NCBI GenBank assembly: GCA_004335835.1
Contig: RWJK01001591.1
Span: 41,566 to 105,565, forward strand
Origin: Scenedesmus sp. ARA3
Lineage: Eukaryota; Chlorophyta; Chlorophyceae; Sphaeropleales; Scenedesmaceae
Direction of reading: 5' to 3'
DNA length: 64,000 bases
The translations under genes were made by a program, and so were the position numbers. Under the pieces are notes generated by a model that was not told the origin of the DNA, made no database searches, and saw nothing but the letters and a program-made list of their open reading frames with translations. Below are positions 47,201-58,855 of the stretch, piece after piece (the first letter of the stretch is position 1; each line of letters opens with the position of its first letter).

Positions 47201-47759
47201 CAGCACTGTGAATACGACGCTGGTGTTTGCTCAGGGATTGGTTGTGTTGAAGGATCCAGATAATGCTAGGGGATTAGGTGTGTCCAATGTTTACTACCTG
47301 GGCTCGCTCGGAGGCTATCAAGCTTCTGTGTATATGCGGCTGGACCCGAAAGATGCAGCAAAGGATGTCTTTGTCAATGCTGTGGGTGCAACAGTGCTGC
47401 CAGAGCGTAGCAACTGGCCCGCGGCAGCACAGAACCTGACTGGTACGGAGTGTTTGCAGGACCAGCACAATGCCACAGCGAACAACAGCACTCTCAGTCG
47501 TAAGAGTACCAGCATCAGCAGTGCAGCAGTCGGTGGGCGTCGTCGCCGCCTATTGGGTAGTGACAATTTCAAGCTAGTTATTGGAGCAGCGTCAGGCGCT
47601 GCAGCTGCCTCAGCGGCTGAGGCTGGCAACGTTTCAGTTCTTGGTGTGCTGTGCGAGCTGAGCAACATGGTGCCCAGCGCAATCAAGACGGTGCCTGACA
47701 TGCTTGCTAGGAAGGCATTCAGGGACTTGACCGGTCGCGATTGGTTTGACTTACAGTGA
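44214..47759 (+). CDS. Secreted serine beta-lactamase-like (class C / PBP4-type) hydrolase
   Basis: Serine hydrolase of the beta-lactamase/LACTB/EstB superfamily; the substrate is unknown. Six exons (44214-44364, 44727-44802, 45124-45290, 45611-45719, 45943-46129, 46674-47759) join in phase to 591 residues. Signal peptide MAVLTVLLAVQLQLLLVGQ. The fold starts VFSRGFGLASYE. The catalytic SxxK is Ser81-Lys84 in YPIGSNTKLFTAVA. The fold continues IQHLLRMSGGVMG, then the YxN motif Tyr216-Asn218 in ASYHYSNPGYSIVGHIIEK, and MPLADYLRINIFEKHGL. Later come GAIVSTPQDMAKWFRALL and a GSLGGYQ region. A long C-terminal extension with NAT and NNS sequons and a basic GGRRRRLLGS stretch is extra to the family. 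Intron 2 starts GC rather than GT (CACAG|GCAAGC). Confidence 0.92.
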
Positions 47760-47850
47760 GACCTGCGGAAATTGCGCTGGCTGATGGCAGTGTCACCTCA
47801 TTTGAATAAAGGGTTTGCCCACATTGGCAACAGCTGAGCCGGGATGCTTT

Positions 47851-47855
47851 TGTAA
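47851..47855 (+). terminator. TGTAA poly(A) signal of the hydrolase
   Basis: TGTAA about 92 nt after the stop codon at 47759. Confidence 0.5.
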
Positions 47856-48707
47856 TGAAGTAGGTGGAAACTAACATATCTGAGTGCAAGCATTGAGGCA
47901 ACAAGGCAGTCAAGATCGTTGTTGCAACCACGACGCACCATGCGCGTGTACAAAAAGACAGCAGATCTAGATCTCTAGAGCTACGCTGACGAATGGCAGC
48001 AGCTGACGTAGAGGTACCAGGTGCCAGATGCAGTGCAGCACGGCGAGTCAATCAATCAACAGACGCAATGCATAAATAAAGCAACCTGCGTACACATCCT
48101 GCGCCTGCCAGTTTCCCATCTATAGGTGGACTGGCAGTTGTCGTTTGCCACCAGTCATGCAAACAGTAAGGCAAGAGAGCAAACTATAACTTGCAAAGCT
48201 CATCACCATCTCATGCCGGGCTGCCAACACATTTGCAGATCAGCCAGTGCATGCCATCTGTTGAATTGCACAGCTGGGATGTGCAGGCCACATCAAAGCA
48301 CAGACGGCAACAGCCCGCTCCAACCCCACTCTGCGTCTCACCAGAACACCTAGTTGGCTAGCCGCTGCATGCACAACGCTGCTGCACTGGCAACAGTAAT
48401 CACGCAGCAGCCTCTTGCACCATGCATTCAGCACCCTGCTCCGCACTAATCACGCACAATACCAGTCACAGACATACTGCGCCAGCACCAGTCTAGTGCA
48501 TGTAGTACGCGGTCGGAGACACGGCTGCAAAGCAAGTGCACGCAGCCGAAAAGCTGAACCCCAGCTTCCACCATCTACTCTGCAGCACCCTGACACACAC
48601 GTGCACAGCCCTTCCAACGTAATTCCAGGCTACGCATCACTGCCGGCTCCCCTTGCACTTCACCAGCCGACCTTTTAAATCACTCTCCGTCCCTTCCTTC
48701 ATGCCTT
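47856..48707. other. Convergent intergenic region
   Basis: Holds the 3' UTRs of the hydrolase (+) and the coiled-coil gene (-). No gene is supported. Confidence 0.4.
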
Positions 48708-51700
48708 TTACTTGTTGCCAAAGCCCTTGCCGCTGCTGGTAGGGCTTGCGCTGCGTGTGGCGCCCCGCTTACCGCCCTTCTTCCCACCCGCAGCAGCACC
48801 TGCACCCGCAGGCACCTTGAAGCTCTCACCATTGCCAGATTCATCACCCCCCGCTGCCTCTGCACTTGCCACACTCGCCGCCGCAGCAGCAGGTGTCCCG
48901 GATGCTCCGGATGCTGCTTGCGCCTTCACACTGTCCAGCTTTGTGCGCAGCTCGGCCACGAGCTTCTCTGCTGCCAGCCTGCTGCGGCGCTCCTCGGAGA
49001 GCTCCTGCTGCGCTGACTCAGCGCTGCTGCGGGCCTGGTCCATGTCAGCACGCGCTGCCGCAAGCTGCGCCTCGATCTGCAACATGCAAAAGAGCAACAC
49101 CGCAAGGCAGGGCATCAGCTTGGGGGCACATGGCAGCAATAGGCGGCCAGGTAACTTTGCACATATGAAGTAACTTGCAGGTGCTAGATGCTGGCCTCCT
49201 GCAAGCAGTGCCATTTGTTATGTAGTACAGCGCAGTAGTCTGATGTTCAGTGCTAAGATCGCCACCAAGTAGGCTGCAACATAGCGTGATACAGTGCACG
49301 CTGCAGGTGGCACGCACCTGGCTCAGCTGCTCGCGTGCGCTGTTGCCCTCTGCCGTTGCCGCCTCCGCGCGCGACTGCGCGTCGTTCAGCTGCTGCTGCG
49401 CTGCCTCCAGCTTGGAGGCCACCTCCTGCTGCTGCCCCAGCAGCTCAAACTCTGCAGCAGCACGCAGCAGCACAGAGCAGCGCTCAGCGAACTCCCCACC
49501 CAAACAGCAAGGCATTTAAAAAAAGGAAGAGCTGCGTCCCCAGCACTGCCACTGACACCGCTGCAGCAAACACCAACAGCAACAATCAATATGCCCTCCT
49601 CCTGCTTTACTCGACATCCTCGCGCACCTCGCACCTCGCCTGCAGGCCATATACACACGCGTGCTGCGCTCGCACGATGCAGGCTGTCAAAGACCCTAGA
49701 CCATAGGCTCTTCACCCTAGGCCCTAGACCCTAGAACCCAGGCCCTAGCCCCTAGGCCCTAGACCCTAGGGACCCCAGACCCTCACCTGCGGTGCGGCTG
49801 GCTGTGCGCAGCTGCACCAGCTCCCGCTCCGCGCTGGCCAGCTTGCTGACCATGTCCTTCTGGCTGTCCTGCAGCCGCGCCAGCTCAGCCGCGCTGCTGC
49901 TGGTGCTCTGCGGGAGGAAGGGAGAGACACAGCACGAGTAAGCAGGGAGTGACACAGAGCAGAGGGGCCGTGATGACAAGGGGCCATGATGGCATACTGC
50001 GCTCACTTGAGATGTGCACAGGCACAAGCAGTGCACTGTGTGTGCTGATCATTGGGCAGCGCATGCTGCTGCGTCTGCCCTCCTAGCTCACACGCACTGA
50101 GACGCCCACCTGCTCGGCAAGTGCCTGGCTGCTCTCCAGCTGCTGCTGCAGGGCCTGCGCCTGCTGCTCTGCTGCTGCGCGGGCAGCCTCAATGTCAGCC
50201 ACGCGGGCCTCAGCAGCAGACAGCTGGCGGGCGTAGTCGGCCTTTAGCTCATTGACCTGCAGAGACACAGTCAGCACAACACAGTGGCAGATATGCCAGT
50301 GGGCAGCCCAGCAGCATGGCATTGGTGCATCAGCGGCAGACAGCTGGCGGGCGTAGTCGGCCTTCAGCTCATTGACCTGAGAGTGAGGCACAAGGAGCAC
50401 AACAAACACAATGCCAGATATGTCAGATATGCCAGAGCCCAGCCCAGCAGCACGGTAGAAATGTTTGCATCCCGTAAAAGGAAGCAGTGAAGTGTGGTTC
50501 ACCCGGGTTGCGGCATTGACAGGTGATGCTGGTGCAGGGTCAGCGGCATGCCGAACCGTCTTTGCAGATCAAACGACTTCACGTTTTGGTCTGGCCGATG
50601 TGTTGCATCACCACCACATGTTTGAGCCGTCACACATGCACAGACATGAAAATGCTGAACATACAGGCAGAAGTGCAGACCGCAGCGCATGCGTGCGATA
50701 TAGATGTAAGAGGTGCCACATGTATGCAGTGCAACCGCCCTGCGTATGCCGCAGGCCTCACCTGCTTGCTCAGCTGCTATTGCTGCTCTCAACATTGTGT
50801 CAAGGCATGAATGCACTCATGCGATGCAGCATACGTTCGATATATGCCGCAGGCCTCAAAGCGCTCACCTGCTTGCCCAGGCTGCTGTTGCTGCTCTCCA
50901 GGTCGCCGACCTGCCGCTCCAGCTCGCTCACTGCGCGCTTCAGCGCCATGCTGCTGTTCTGCTCCGCCTCAAGCAGGTCGCCTGGCGGCAGCAGAGGTGA
51001 ACACGACAAAAAAATGTGGTACAGCAGGGGCAGCGGTGTTGTTGACTATGTACTATGAATTGAGCAATGGTCATGTTGCCATGCGTGTCATCCCGTGTGC
51101 AGACAGTCGGCATGAGGTGCAGCGCCCAGCCAGCAAAGTAGCGACCTCCAATCAACAACAACTCCTGTAGATCCATCTGAAAAGGTTTCAAGCCCCCATT
51201 TGCACGCACCTGCGGTGATGTACTCGCTCTTGATGGCCTCCAGCTGGCTGCGCAGCTCGCTGCTGCTGCTGCGCTCCTCCTCCAGCTGCGCGGCAGTGTC
51301 AGCCAGCGCCTCCTTCACACTGCCAAGCTCACTGGTGAGCTCGCTGGTCTGGGCACGCAGCCCGGAGTTGGCTGCCTGCTCTGTGCTCAGCAACTTCTCA
51401 GTGGCCTCCACCTGGGCCTGCAGGATATGTGATGCAACATGTTGCATGGTGTGGGTGCTGCGCAACCGGCACTTTCCTCTATGCAATTGAAAACTGCTGA
51501 CAGCTGAGCATTTGATGCATCTCGATGTCCACACAACTTTCTTCAAACACTTTGATGTAAACATGCCGCATCATCAATCACCTGCAGGTTGCGCATCTCG
51601 CGGCGCAGCTTCTCTGCTGTGTCCTGCGCTGCCTCCAGCTCAGCGCTGAGGCTGACAACCTTGCCCTCGGCATCCTCCAGGTCGGCCTGTGCCTGAGTGT

Positions 51701-54700
51701 ACAGGCTCTGCAGCTTGGACGCCTGCAGCAGCAGCAGCAGGAGCTCAGCCGGTCAATGCTGAGCAGTTGCAGCTAGGCAGCAATGCGGCTGCCTTTCTCA
51801 TGGTTCAACCACGGTGCTGTTGGCATGATGCTTAGGATGAGCAGCTTGATACACAGCAGCAGGACTTGGACCCAGCAGCATCTGGAGCTGGGCGCTGCAA
51901 TGACAACAGCACACCACAGTCAACACAGAGCTAACAGCAGCATGCAGGACGCGCAGTCAGGTATGTGGCGCAGGGCCGCACCTGCGCCCGCTCCTGCTCC
52001 AGCTGTGCAGCCACGTCGTTGTACTCTGCCTCTGCCTGTGCCCTGAACTTGCTGGCCTCCTCAGCCTCTGCTGCTGCACGCGCAGCGAGCTCAGCTGCCT
52101 GCTGCTTCAGCTTGGTCATGGCGTCCTTCATGCCTGCAGGCGCAACAGGAGCATGCAAGGAGACGGTTGACTAATGGTTGACTAACGGTTGACTAACATA
52201 TGACCAAGAACCAGGGCTGTGTGCTTGATTGGCAGAGCCGCATTACAGGTGCATGTAACATTTTGCATCGACTGCCAGCTGGCAAAGCCGAGCGCTTGGT
52301 GTGCTGTACTTTCAAGCGTACGAACTAACATGCCCAAACAGGCTGTATGCAAGCTTGCAGGGAGATGCAAATGTGCATCTACAGATGCAAATGTGCACCA
52401 GGTGGGTTGCGCACCTGTGCCCTCCACCTGCAGGTTGTTGATGATCTCCTGCTGCTCAGCCACGCTGGCAGTAGCAGAGTCAAGGCTGGCCAGCGCATTG
52501 GAGAGCTGCGCCTGCAGCAGCAGAAGCAGCAGGCAGGGCGAGCAGTGTAAGTATGTGTGTGCGCCGGCATCCCCTGGCTGCACTTTGTTGAAAAAAGTTA
52601 ATTCTCAATGGTTGGTGCTTCAGCAGCAGGCATGGCACAGCAAGGTGCTGCAAACTGTAGACACAGAGCACTATGCAGAAGTGTATACACCATGCAGGAG
52701 CAGCTTCTGTTGAGTGACCACTGAGGCACTCACTACATGCTGCCACAGAACCACCCAGGTCTGGCATGCTGTAAGCCATGCTGATCTATGCTGAACCACT
52801 GCTGCTAGCGCCCCCGCACCTGTGCTGCAGCCAGCTCTGCCGCCTCCCCATCTGTCTCCTCCCCCATGCTCTATACTAGACGCAATATGCTGCCTGCTAC
52901 ATGCTGTGCTCAACCACTGCTGCTAGCGCCCTGCACCTGTGCTGCAGCAAGCTCTGCCGCCTTTGCATCCGTCTCCCCGCCCATGCTACCCAAACCCAAC
53001 CATTTCTGGCATGCCACGCTACACATATCACCAAGAACTGCTGCTAGCCCCGCGCACCTGTGCTGCAGCAAGCTCTGCCGCCTTTGCGTCCGTCTCCTCG
53101 CCCATGCTGCTCAGGGCAGCCGCCTGCTGCGCCACCTGCGCTGACGCCTCCTCCAGCATGCGGCGCACCTCGCCAGCCTCCGCCTGCAGCAGCAGAAGAG
53201 GCAATTGGTATGCTAAAACACATGTACAATACAATCCCAACTGCAGCTGAACCGTGCTGAGGCCTCCTCCAGCATGCGGCGCACCTCGCCAGCCTCCGCC
53301 TGCAGCAGCAGCATGAGAGGCAATTGGTCTGTTGAAACACATGTGCACTTGATTGTCAAAGCCCGACAGGGCTGACGCCTCCTCCAGCATGCGGCGCACC
53401 TCGCCAGCCTCCGCCTGCAGCAGCAGCATGAGAGGCAATTGGTCTGTTGAAACACATGTACACTTGATTGTCAAACCCTGACAGTGCTGACGCCTCCTCC
53501 AGCATGCGGCGCACCTCACCAGCCTCCGCCTGCAGCAGCAGAAACAATCGCATCTCTCTGTCACTACGCATGGACACTCGCGAGTCAGTTTTGGACTAGC
53601 TAACCAGTGCTGACGCCTCCTCCAGCATGCGGCGCACCTCGCCAGCCTCCGCCTGCAGCAGCAGAAGAGGCAATTGTTCTCTGTGACAGACACGCACAGT
53701 CATTTGTCAGTTGCCGGCTGCAGCAAAACAGGGCTGACGCCTCCTCCTCCAACATGCGGCGCACCTCGCCAGCCTCCGCCTGCACAGCAGCATGAGAGGC
53801 AATTGGTCTGTTGAAACACATTTACACTTGAATGTCACAGCCCGACAGTGCCTCCTCCAGCATGCGGCGCACCTCACCAGCCTCCGCGTGCACGGCAGCA
53901 GAGATGCACGTACATGCTTCACCTCTCAGCTGCTTGCTATCTTAGACAATGTTGCAGTTCTGAGGCAGCAGACAATACAAATACCTGCAGTTCCTTGAAC
54001 ACACACTCCCCATGGCTTCTGCTGAGACGTGCTCGCTCCAAGTTAACAGCACAGGCAGTACAAACAATACACCGCACGCACGCAAATCCACTAACTCCTT
54101 CCACAAGCACTCTGCACAGCTTCTGCCACAACGCACACGCTCAAGCGCCGAACACAAGCAACACAAATACACATACATCACACCCACGCACCTGTGCGGC
54201 AAACTTTGCTGCGCGCTCCGCCTCCAGCAGCTCAGCTGATGCAGCCGCATTCAGCGCCTCGACGAGCCGCTGTATGTGTGCCAATCCTGAGGCAACAAAC
54301 CATGAATGACAATGCAAATCCACTACATCATGTCACAAGCACTCTGCACACCTTGTGCCACGACGTGCCCGCTCAAGCGCACAGCACAAGCAGACACACA
54401 TACATACATTCCGCTGTACTCCACCCACGCACCTGCGCAGCAAACTTTGCTGCGCGCTCCGCCTCCAGCAGCTCCGCTGATGCAGCCGCCTCGTCCTTCA
54501 TCGCCTCAACAAGCCGCTTCTCAGCAGCCAGCGCACGCGTGGCCAGCTCAGCAGCACGCTGCGCAGCCTCGCGCTCCTGCAAGCAGCGGCATTGGATGCA
54601 GATGATGGTTACATGCAGGTGGTTGCATGCTGACGCGTTGCATGCAGCGTGGCACAACACCCATGTGTTGCGTCTGGCACAGTGACACAGACACAAGCGC

Positions 54701-55061
54701 AGTGCGCTTGGCTGCCGGGCTGCCACATGCCTGGTGTCAAGGATCTTCTGGCAGGCAAGCAGGCGATTGTGCAACATACCGAGCTGATCAGTGATGCTTG
54801 CAGGACGAACCTACTGTGACGCTGTCATGCCGCGCTGCATGCTGCAGGAGCTGTGCTTCCCCGCATCGCACACAGCCAATTCCACTGGCAGTTTCCAAGG
54901 CTATGGGCCAACGCTCCCTGCCGTGGTGCATCCCACCTGCTGCTCGATGCTCATCAGCTGCGCCGATGCTGCTGCGCTGATGGACGCCTCCTCCTTGAGC
55001 TGCCCCACCAGCGCCTGCTCAGCCTCCAGCGCTGCACGCGCAGCGGACGCCTACAGCAGCG

Positions 55062-55115
<54 letters not shown>

Positions 55116-57680
55116 AGTTCATCTTTTTGAGTGCCTGATTATGTGATGACAGCCGTTGATGCAGCTGCTCTGCAGCGCAGGCCCTCATACGCACACTCTG
55201 GCAAGTAAATGTTAGTCGGGGCCATGTGCTGCTGCTGGCTGACTGTCCATGAGCGCACTACAGCTGCTGTTGTGCATATTGTGGCCTTTGAGACATGTGG
55301 GCTCCGCATGGCACAGCACAGCCCCAGAGCGTCGCAAACGCGACTTGCTACAACTGTAACTGTCTAGGATGGATCAATCGCCTGCTTGCATGCAACTGAC
55401 TGTGATATCTCTGTCAACAGCAGCTGCGGCAGCGCGCACCTGCGCCTTCAGTGCCTCTACTGCTGAGCGCTCAGCAGCCAGCTTGTCATCCAGCGCAGCC
55501 TGCAGGAAGCACACACACACACGAGCACGACTCAGCACACACGGGCGCTTCAGAGACAAAGCACAAGCCGCACGGATCGCAGCTGCACCAGCTAAACAGA
55601 AGCAAGCTTATACAATTGCTGGTGAATGCTGCTTGCGCTCAATGCCTCAGGAGGCTGCCTGCTGCTGGTCAGCTCTAGCAGCTGTCAGACAGCATGGCAG
55701 CGGCCCAGCCAGGTTTGAAGCATCCAGATGCGCGTCGGAAAACAATCAACTGTATTGAACTTCGCCCAGAGACTGTAACTATGGAGGCTGTCTGCTGGGT
55801 TGAGAATCATCCAAGTGTAGTTGCTGCGGCTGTCTGAAGCTATCTGCAGGGAAGTGCTATCGCACCTCATTCTCTTTTTTCTGCATCAGCACCACGCCTG
55901 CCGGACCTGACTGAATGCATACGTGCTGGTAATCTCGCTGCTTGTAGCAGGACACTGCTGTACCTATCTGCAGCTATCTGCCGGGGCCTTTGCTGCCCCA
56001 CCTCAGTCTCCTTCTTCGGCATCAGCACAATGCCTGCTGAACCTGGCTGAATCTATATGTGCTGGTAATCTTGACTGCTTGTAGCAGGGCACTCCTGTAG
56101 CTATCTGCAGCTATCTGCTGGGGCCTTTGCTGCCGCACCTCGGTCTCCTTCTTCTGCATCAGCGCAATGCCTGCTGCTCCGGCTCCCAGCAGCAGCCCAA
56201 TGGCAGCACCAGGGTTGATGAAGCTGCTAGCCTCCAGGTCAGCAGCATCCACGGCAACAGACGGCGCCGGCTGCACAAATTTGACCAATGTTTGACCACA
56301 GGTTTGACCACAGGTTTGACCAGCAGCAACACCAGCAGCAGCAGCAGCAGGAGCAGTAGTGTCAGCAGGGCAGCCACTGCAGAAGGTGGCGGCAGGTTGG
56401 TGCATGGTCAGTTGCTTGGGGCACTGTTGTGTGGGCAGCATGGACGAGCTTGCTGACTGTCACAGCTGCTATACAGCATGACATACAGCCCAAGTCTGCA
56501 GACGAGCGTATTCACCGCAATCAATGTACGAACACAAAGCATGTATATCGTCGAAAGGCGGTCACCAACTGCAGCAGTGCACTGTCAGGCAGCGCTGTTA
56601 CCCAAGCCCAACAGCAAGCATTGGCTAGCTTGCCAATCCGCCGCAGAATTGCTGCCATTGCTTGACTGGTCGTGGGCGAGCACAGCCTGTAAACTACCCT
56701 CACCCTGGATGCAGCGACCAGCTCAGCGCGGCGTGCTGCTTCCTTTGCCTCTGCCTGCGCTGCCTGCGCCTGCGCCTGTGCCCGCTGCAGCTCCTGCTGC
56801 GCTGCATCCAGCTGCTTCTGCAGGTCGCCCAGGCGCTGCTTGTCCTCAAAAGACAGCTGCGCAACCGGCTTTGACTGCAGGGCCTCATACTCCTGTGCAG
56901 CAGCAGCAGCAGCAGTTGAAGAGCATACCCTTGATATCCTTGCAGTCTGCTGTGGATGTAGGTGGCCAGACTTCAGCACCAGAGCCAATTGCAAGTCGAT
57001 GATGATAAAGTGCTCCTGCGTGTGGGTCTCAGGCCTCAGAGGCGCTCATGTAAGCTGGCTTGTGCTGCCATCTACGCCTGGCAGCTGCATCTTGCATGCC
57101 AGCCTGACCATCTGCTTGGACTCAGCACTTGTCAGGCCCCGGCTGGCGTCTTCAAAGCACCGACTATGGGCCAACTGTGGTATGTGATCATAAAACATCT
57201 AAAGCAGCTGCAGGTTCACTCGCTACCAATTCACAGATTGTCAACAAGGCAGTAACAGCAAGAGTGGCACCAGCAGCAGCAGCACTGCTGCACCAGTCAG
57301 CAAGCTCACCAGCATTGCAGGAGACCGTGTCAGCATCGGCAGGGCCCTCCCATTGCCTGTCCGTGAAGCAATTATCTCCTCCATTGCCGCAGCTGCGTTT
57401 TGGGACTCGACATATGAGCTGGCCACTGCCGGCTGCAGTGCCTGCAGGTACACAATTGCGGTGTCGGCGCAATTGATCGAAACATCATTGTTTGACAAGA
57501 GCACTTTATTCAGCCTACCAACAGCACGGAGGCCATGCCAGCCAATCCCGCTGCAGCAGCTTGGTCAAGGCGAGTGCTGTGGGGCCTGATGACGTTGCAT
57601 TGTACGCTTAAACGAGTGCAACGAGAATTGCGAGCAAGAGGCCGGCCCAGTGGGCGGCACGTCTGCCTGTGCACAAGCAT
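48708..57680 (-). CDS. Long plastid-targeted coiled-coil protein with membrane segment (MFP1-like layout)
   Basis: Seventeen exons join in phase to 846 residues: 57519-57680, 57310-57441, 56704-56892, 56139-56270, 55440-55499, 54937-55050, 54433-54576, 53058-53183, 52415-52511, 51982-52133, 51582-51722, 51210-51417, 50869-50981, 50110-50256, 49787-49907, 49318-49451, 48708-49076. The first 60 residues look like a transit peptide plus hydrophobic transfer segment (AAAAGLAGMASVLL, then ALQPAVAS). A second hydrophobic segment, about 178-199, reads FINPGAAIGLLLGAGAAGIALM. From about 200 to 770 it is almost continuous heptad coiled coil (AELLEAERAAKFAAQ, SELERQVGDLESSNSSLGKQ, VNELKADYARQLSAA). The C terminus is basic and Gly/Ser-rich (KKGGKRGATRSASPTSS). 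Thylakoid-associated MFP1 has a similar layout; homology is not shown, so the role is unknown. Six exon edges are duplicated. Confidence 0.76.
49688..49785. repeat. Degenerate CCCTAGR minisatellite
   Basis: About a dozen imperfect copies of CCCTAGA/CCCTAGG (for example CCCTAGGCCCTAGACCCTAG) sit in the intron just upstream, in gene sense, of the exon ending at 49787. It resembles a decayed plant-type telomere repeat (CCCTAAA). Confidence 0.85.
50197..50383 (-). repeat. Duplicated exon start (VNELKADYARQLSAA)
   Basis: The exon start at 50256 recurs in the preceding intron at about 50331-50382 with only one or two changes, period about 126 bp. It still has an AG (CTCAG) in front. Confidence 0.88.
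52805..53110 (-). repeat. Triplicated exon end (GEETDAKAAELAAAQ)
   Basis: The end of the exon at 53058 (TGCTGCAGCACAG and donor GTGCGC) recurs near 52931 and 52816, both in the following intron. The copies carry small substitutions. Confidence 0.85.
53135..53895 (-). repeat. Seven-copy exon-start array (AEAGEVRRMLEEA)
   Basis: Seven copies at a 110-125 bp period begin (in sense) at about 53183, 53300, 53418, 53532, 53651, 53776 and 53884. Each has CTGCAG or similar before GCGGAGGCTGGCGAGGTGCG. Only the lowest-coordinate copy continues into the full exon. Each unit also holds GAG|GTGCGC, a donor-like site that would make an in-frame 15-nt micro-exon (AEAGE). Confidence 0.92.
54190..54513 (-). 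repeat. Duplicated exon end (AELLEAERAAKFAAQ)
   Basis: The end of the exon at 54433 recurs at about 54193-54290 in the following intron, including the GTGCGTGGG donor. The nearest AG before the copy is out of phase, so it is unlikely to be a normal exon. Confidence 0.85.
55062..55112. repeat. CAG microsatellite
   Basis: About 16 CAG triplets in the intron 5' of the exon topping at 55050. The sense-strand CTG run lies just before that exon's acceptor. Confidence 0.95.
55858..56170 (-). repeat. Triplicated membrane-exon end (GIALMQKKETE)
   Basis: The exon end at 56139 recurs near 56001 (GIVLMPKKETE) and 55865 (GVVLMQKKENE), each followed by a GTG donor-like sequence and each in the following intron. 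Confidence 0.88.
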
Positions 57681-58855
57681 GTCTGCTGCTGCTTCCCCTT
57701 TCTTGCTGCCCAGCCAAGCAGTGGATCAAACAAAGATAAGAAGTTGTTGTGCAGCGTTCATGCGCAATTGGCTCGGATGGTGCCAGTTCTGGTCAGCTAG
57801 GGTTCTGAAGGTGCACATGTGCAGGGGTGTGCTGGGTGCTGTACTGCAGCAGGCCAGTGACAGCTCAGAGGCTGTGCAGGCGCGGCTACTGCAGCACCGT
57901 GTACATGTCAGTGATGGTTTGTTGACGCTTCATAAGCGCATTGCTTGCTTTGTATAACGCCTGGTGCGATGGTGCTGGCACAACTGATCATAGCACGAAT
58001 TCTGTGTTGTGAAACTCAGCAATGGTAGGCTACATTGCGTCGTGGGGCTGCAGGGAGATTGTACGGATGGATGCATAGCACAACAACAGCATCTGCGCTT
58101 GACTTGAGATGTATCAGTCGAACCATTAGTAGGGGTTACTGTGAACAGCTGGTGCTCCAGTGTGGTTACACCCTCCAGCAAATCTAGACACGATAGCACA
58201 ATTCAATAGAACCAGAAGAACCGGAAGCCTCGACTTTGCACGACAACGCAGCTGCATCAGAATAATCCTTGGCACCAAGTATCAGGGTGACTTCCAAACC
58301 AAGGACAATGAGCAAGCCGGCTACACGGGCTTGGAGACGTACGGGAGCCGTAATCAGCAAGAATGTAATGCGTTAAGTTTAGCTTGTGCGTTGAATAGCT
58401 CAAGCTGGAGCGCTGTGACCTGCGCAGCGGGCGACCGCCAGTAGCTCAACATTTGGCCGATGACATGCCACTCCACCTTGTGTCTTGACCATCCTCGACA
58501 TTTCATGTGATGCCCGCTTACAACACTACATGTCGCCTAGCCTCCTGAGCTGCTTGCGTTCACATTGACAGCATACAGCTGATGCCCGGGCCACAGCGGT
58601 CCCAGCTCTTTCGTGTCCAGATCTGAATTGCTTTTGGCAGCATCTGCATTTTTCTTTTGCATTTACGGCTGAACATCTGCTGCACAAACGACGGTTCTCT
58701 CGTGCGCATTCGCTGTCGCGTTGTGCTGATCGCGGGTGACAGACGAGCGATCATAGCAGAATAAGCAGCTCGACAACTCGCGGCATGCGGCGTGCAGCCT
58801 GGCTGCCGCACCAGCAGCGCTAACCAGCTACTGCACAGCAGCAGCAGCCCTCCAC
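57681..58855. promoter_or_regulatory. Divergent intergenic region
   Basis: 1.2 kb between the start codons of the coiled-coil gene (-) and the membrane-protein gene (+). It presumably carries both promoters and 5' UTRs. No specific motif is supported. Confidence 0.35.

Noticed and set aside
53135..53895. Interpretation as seven normal coding exons
   Set aside because: Most units have no credible donor after the longer exon sequence and several would shift the frame. Only the unit at 53183 continues as a full exon.
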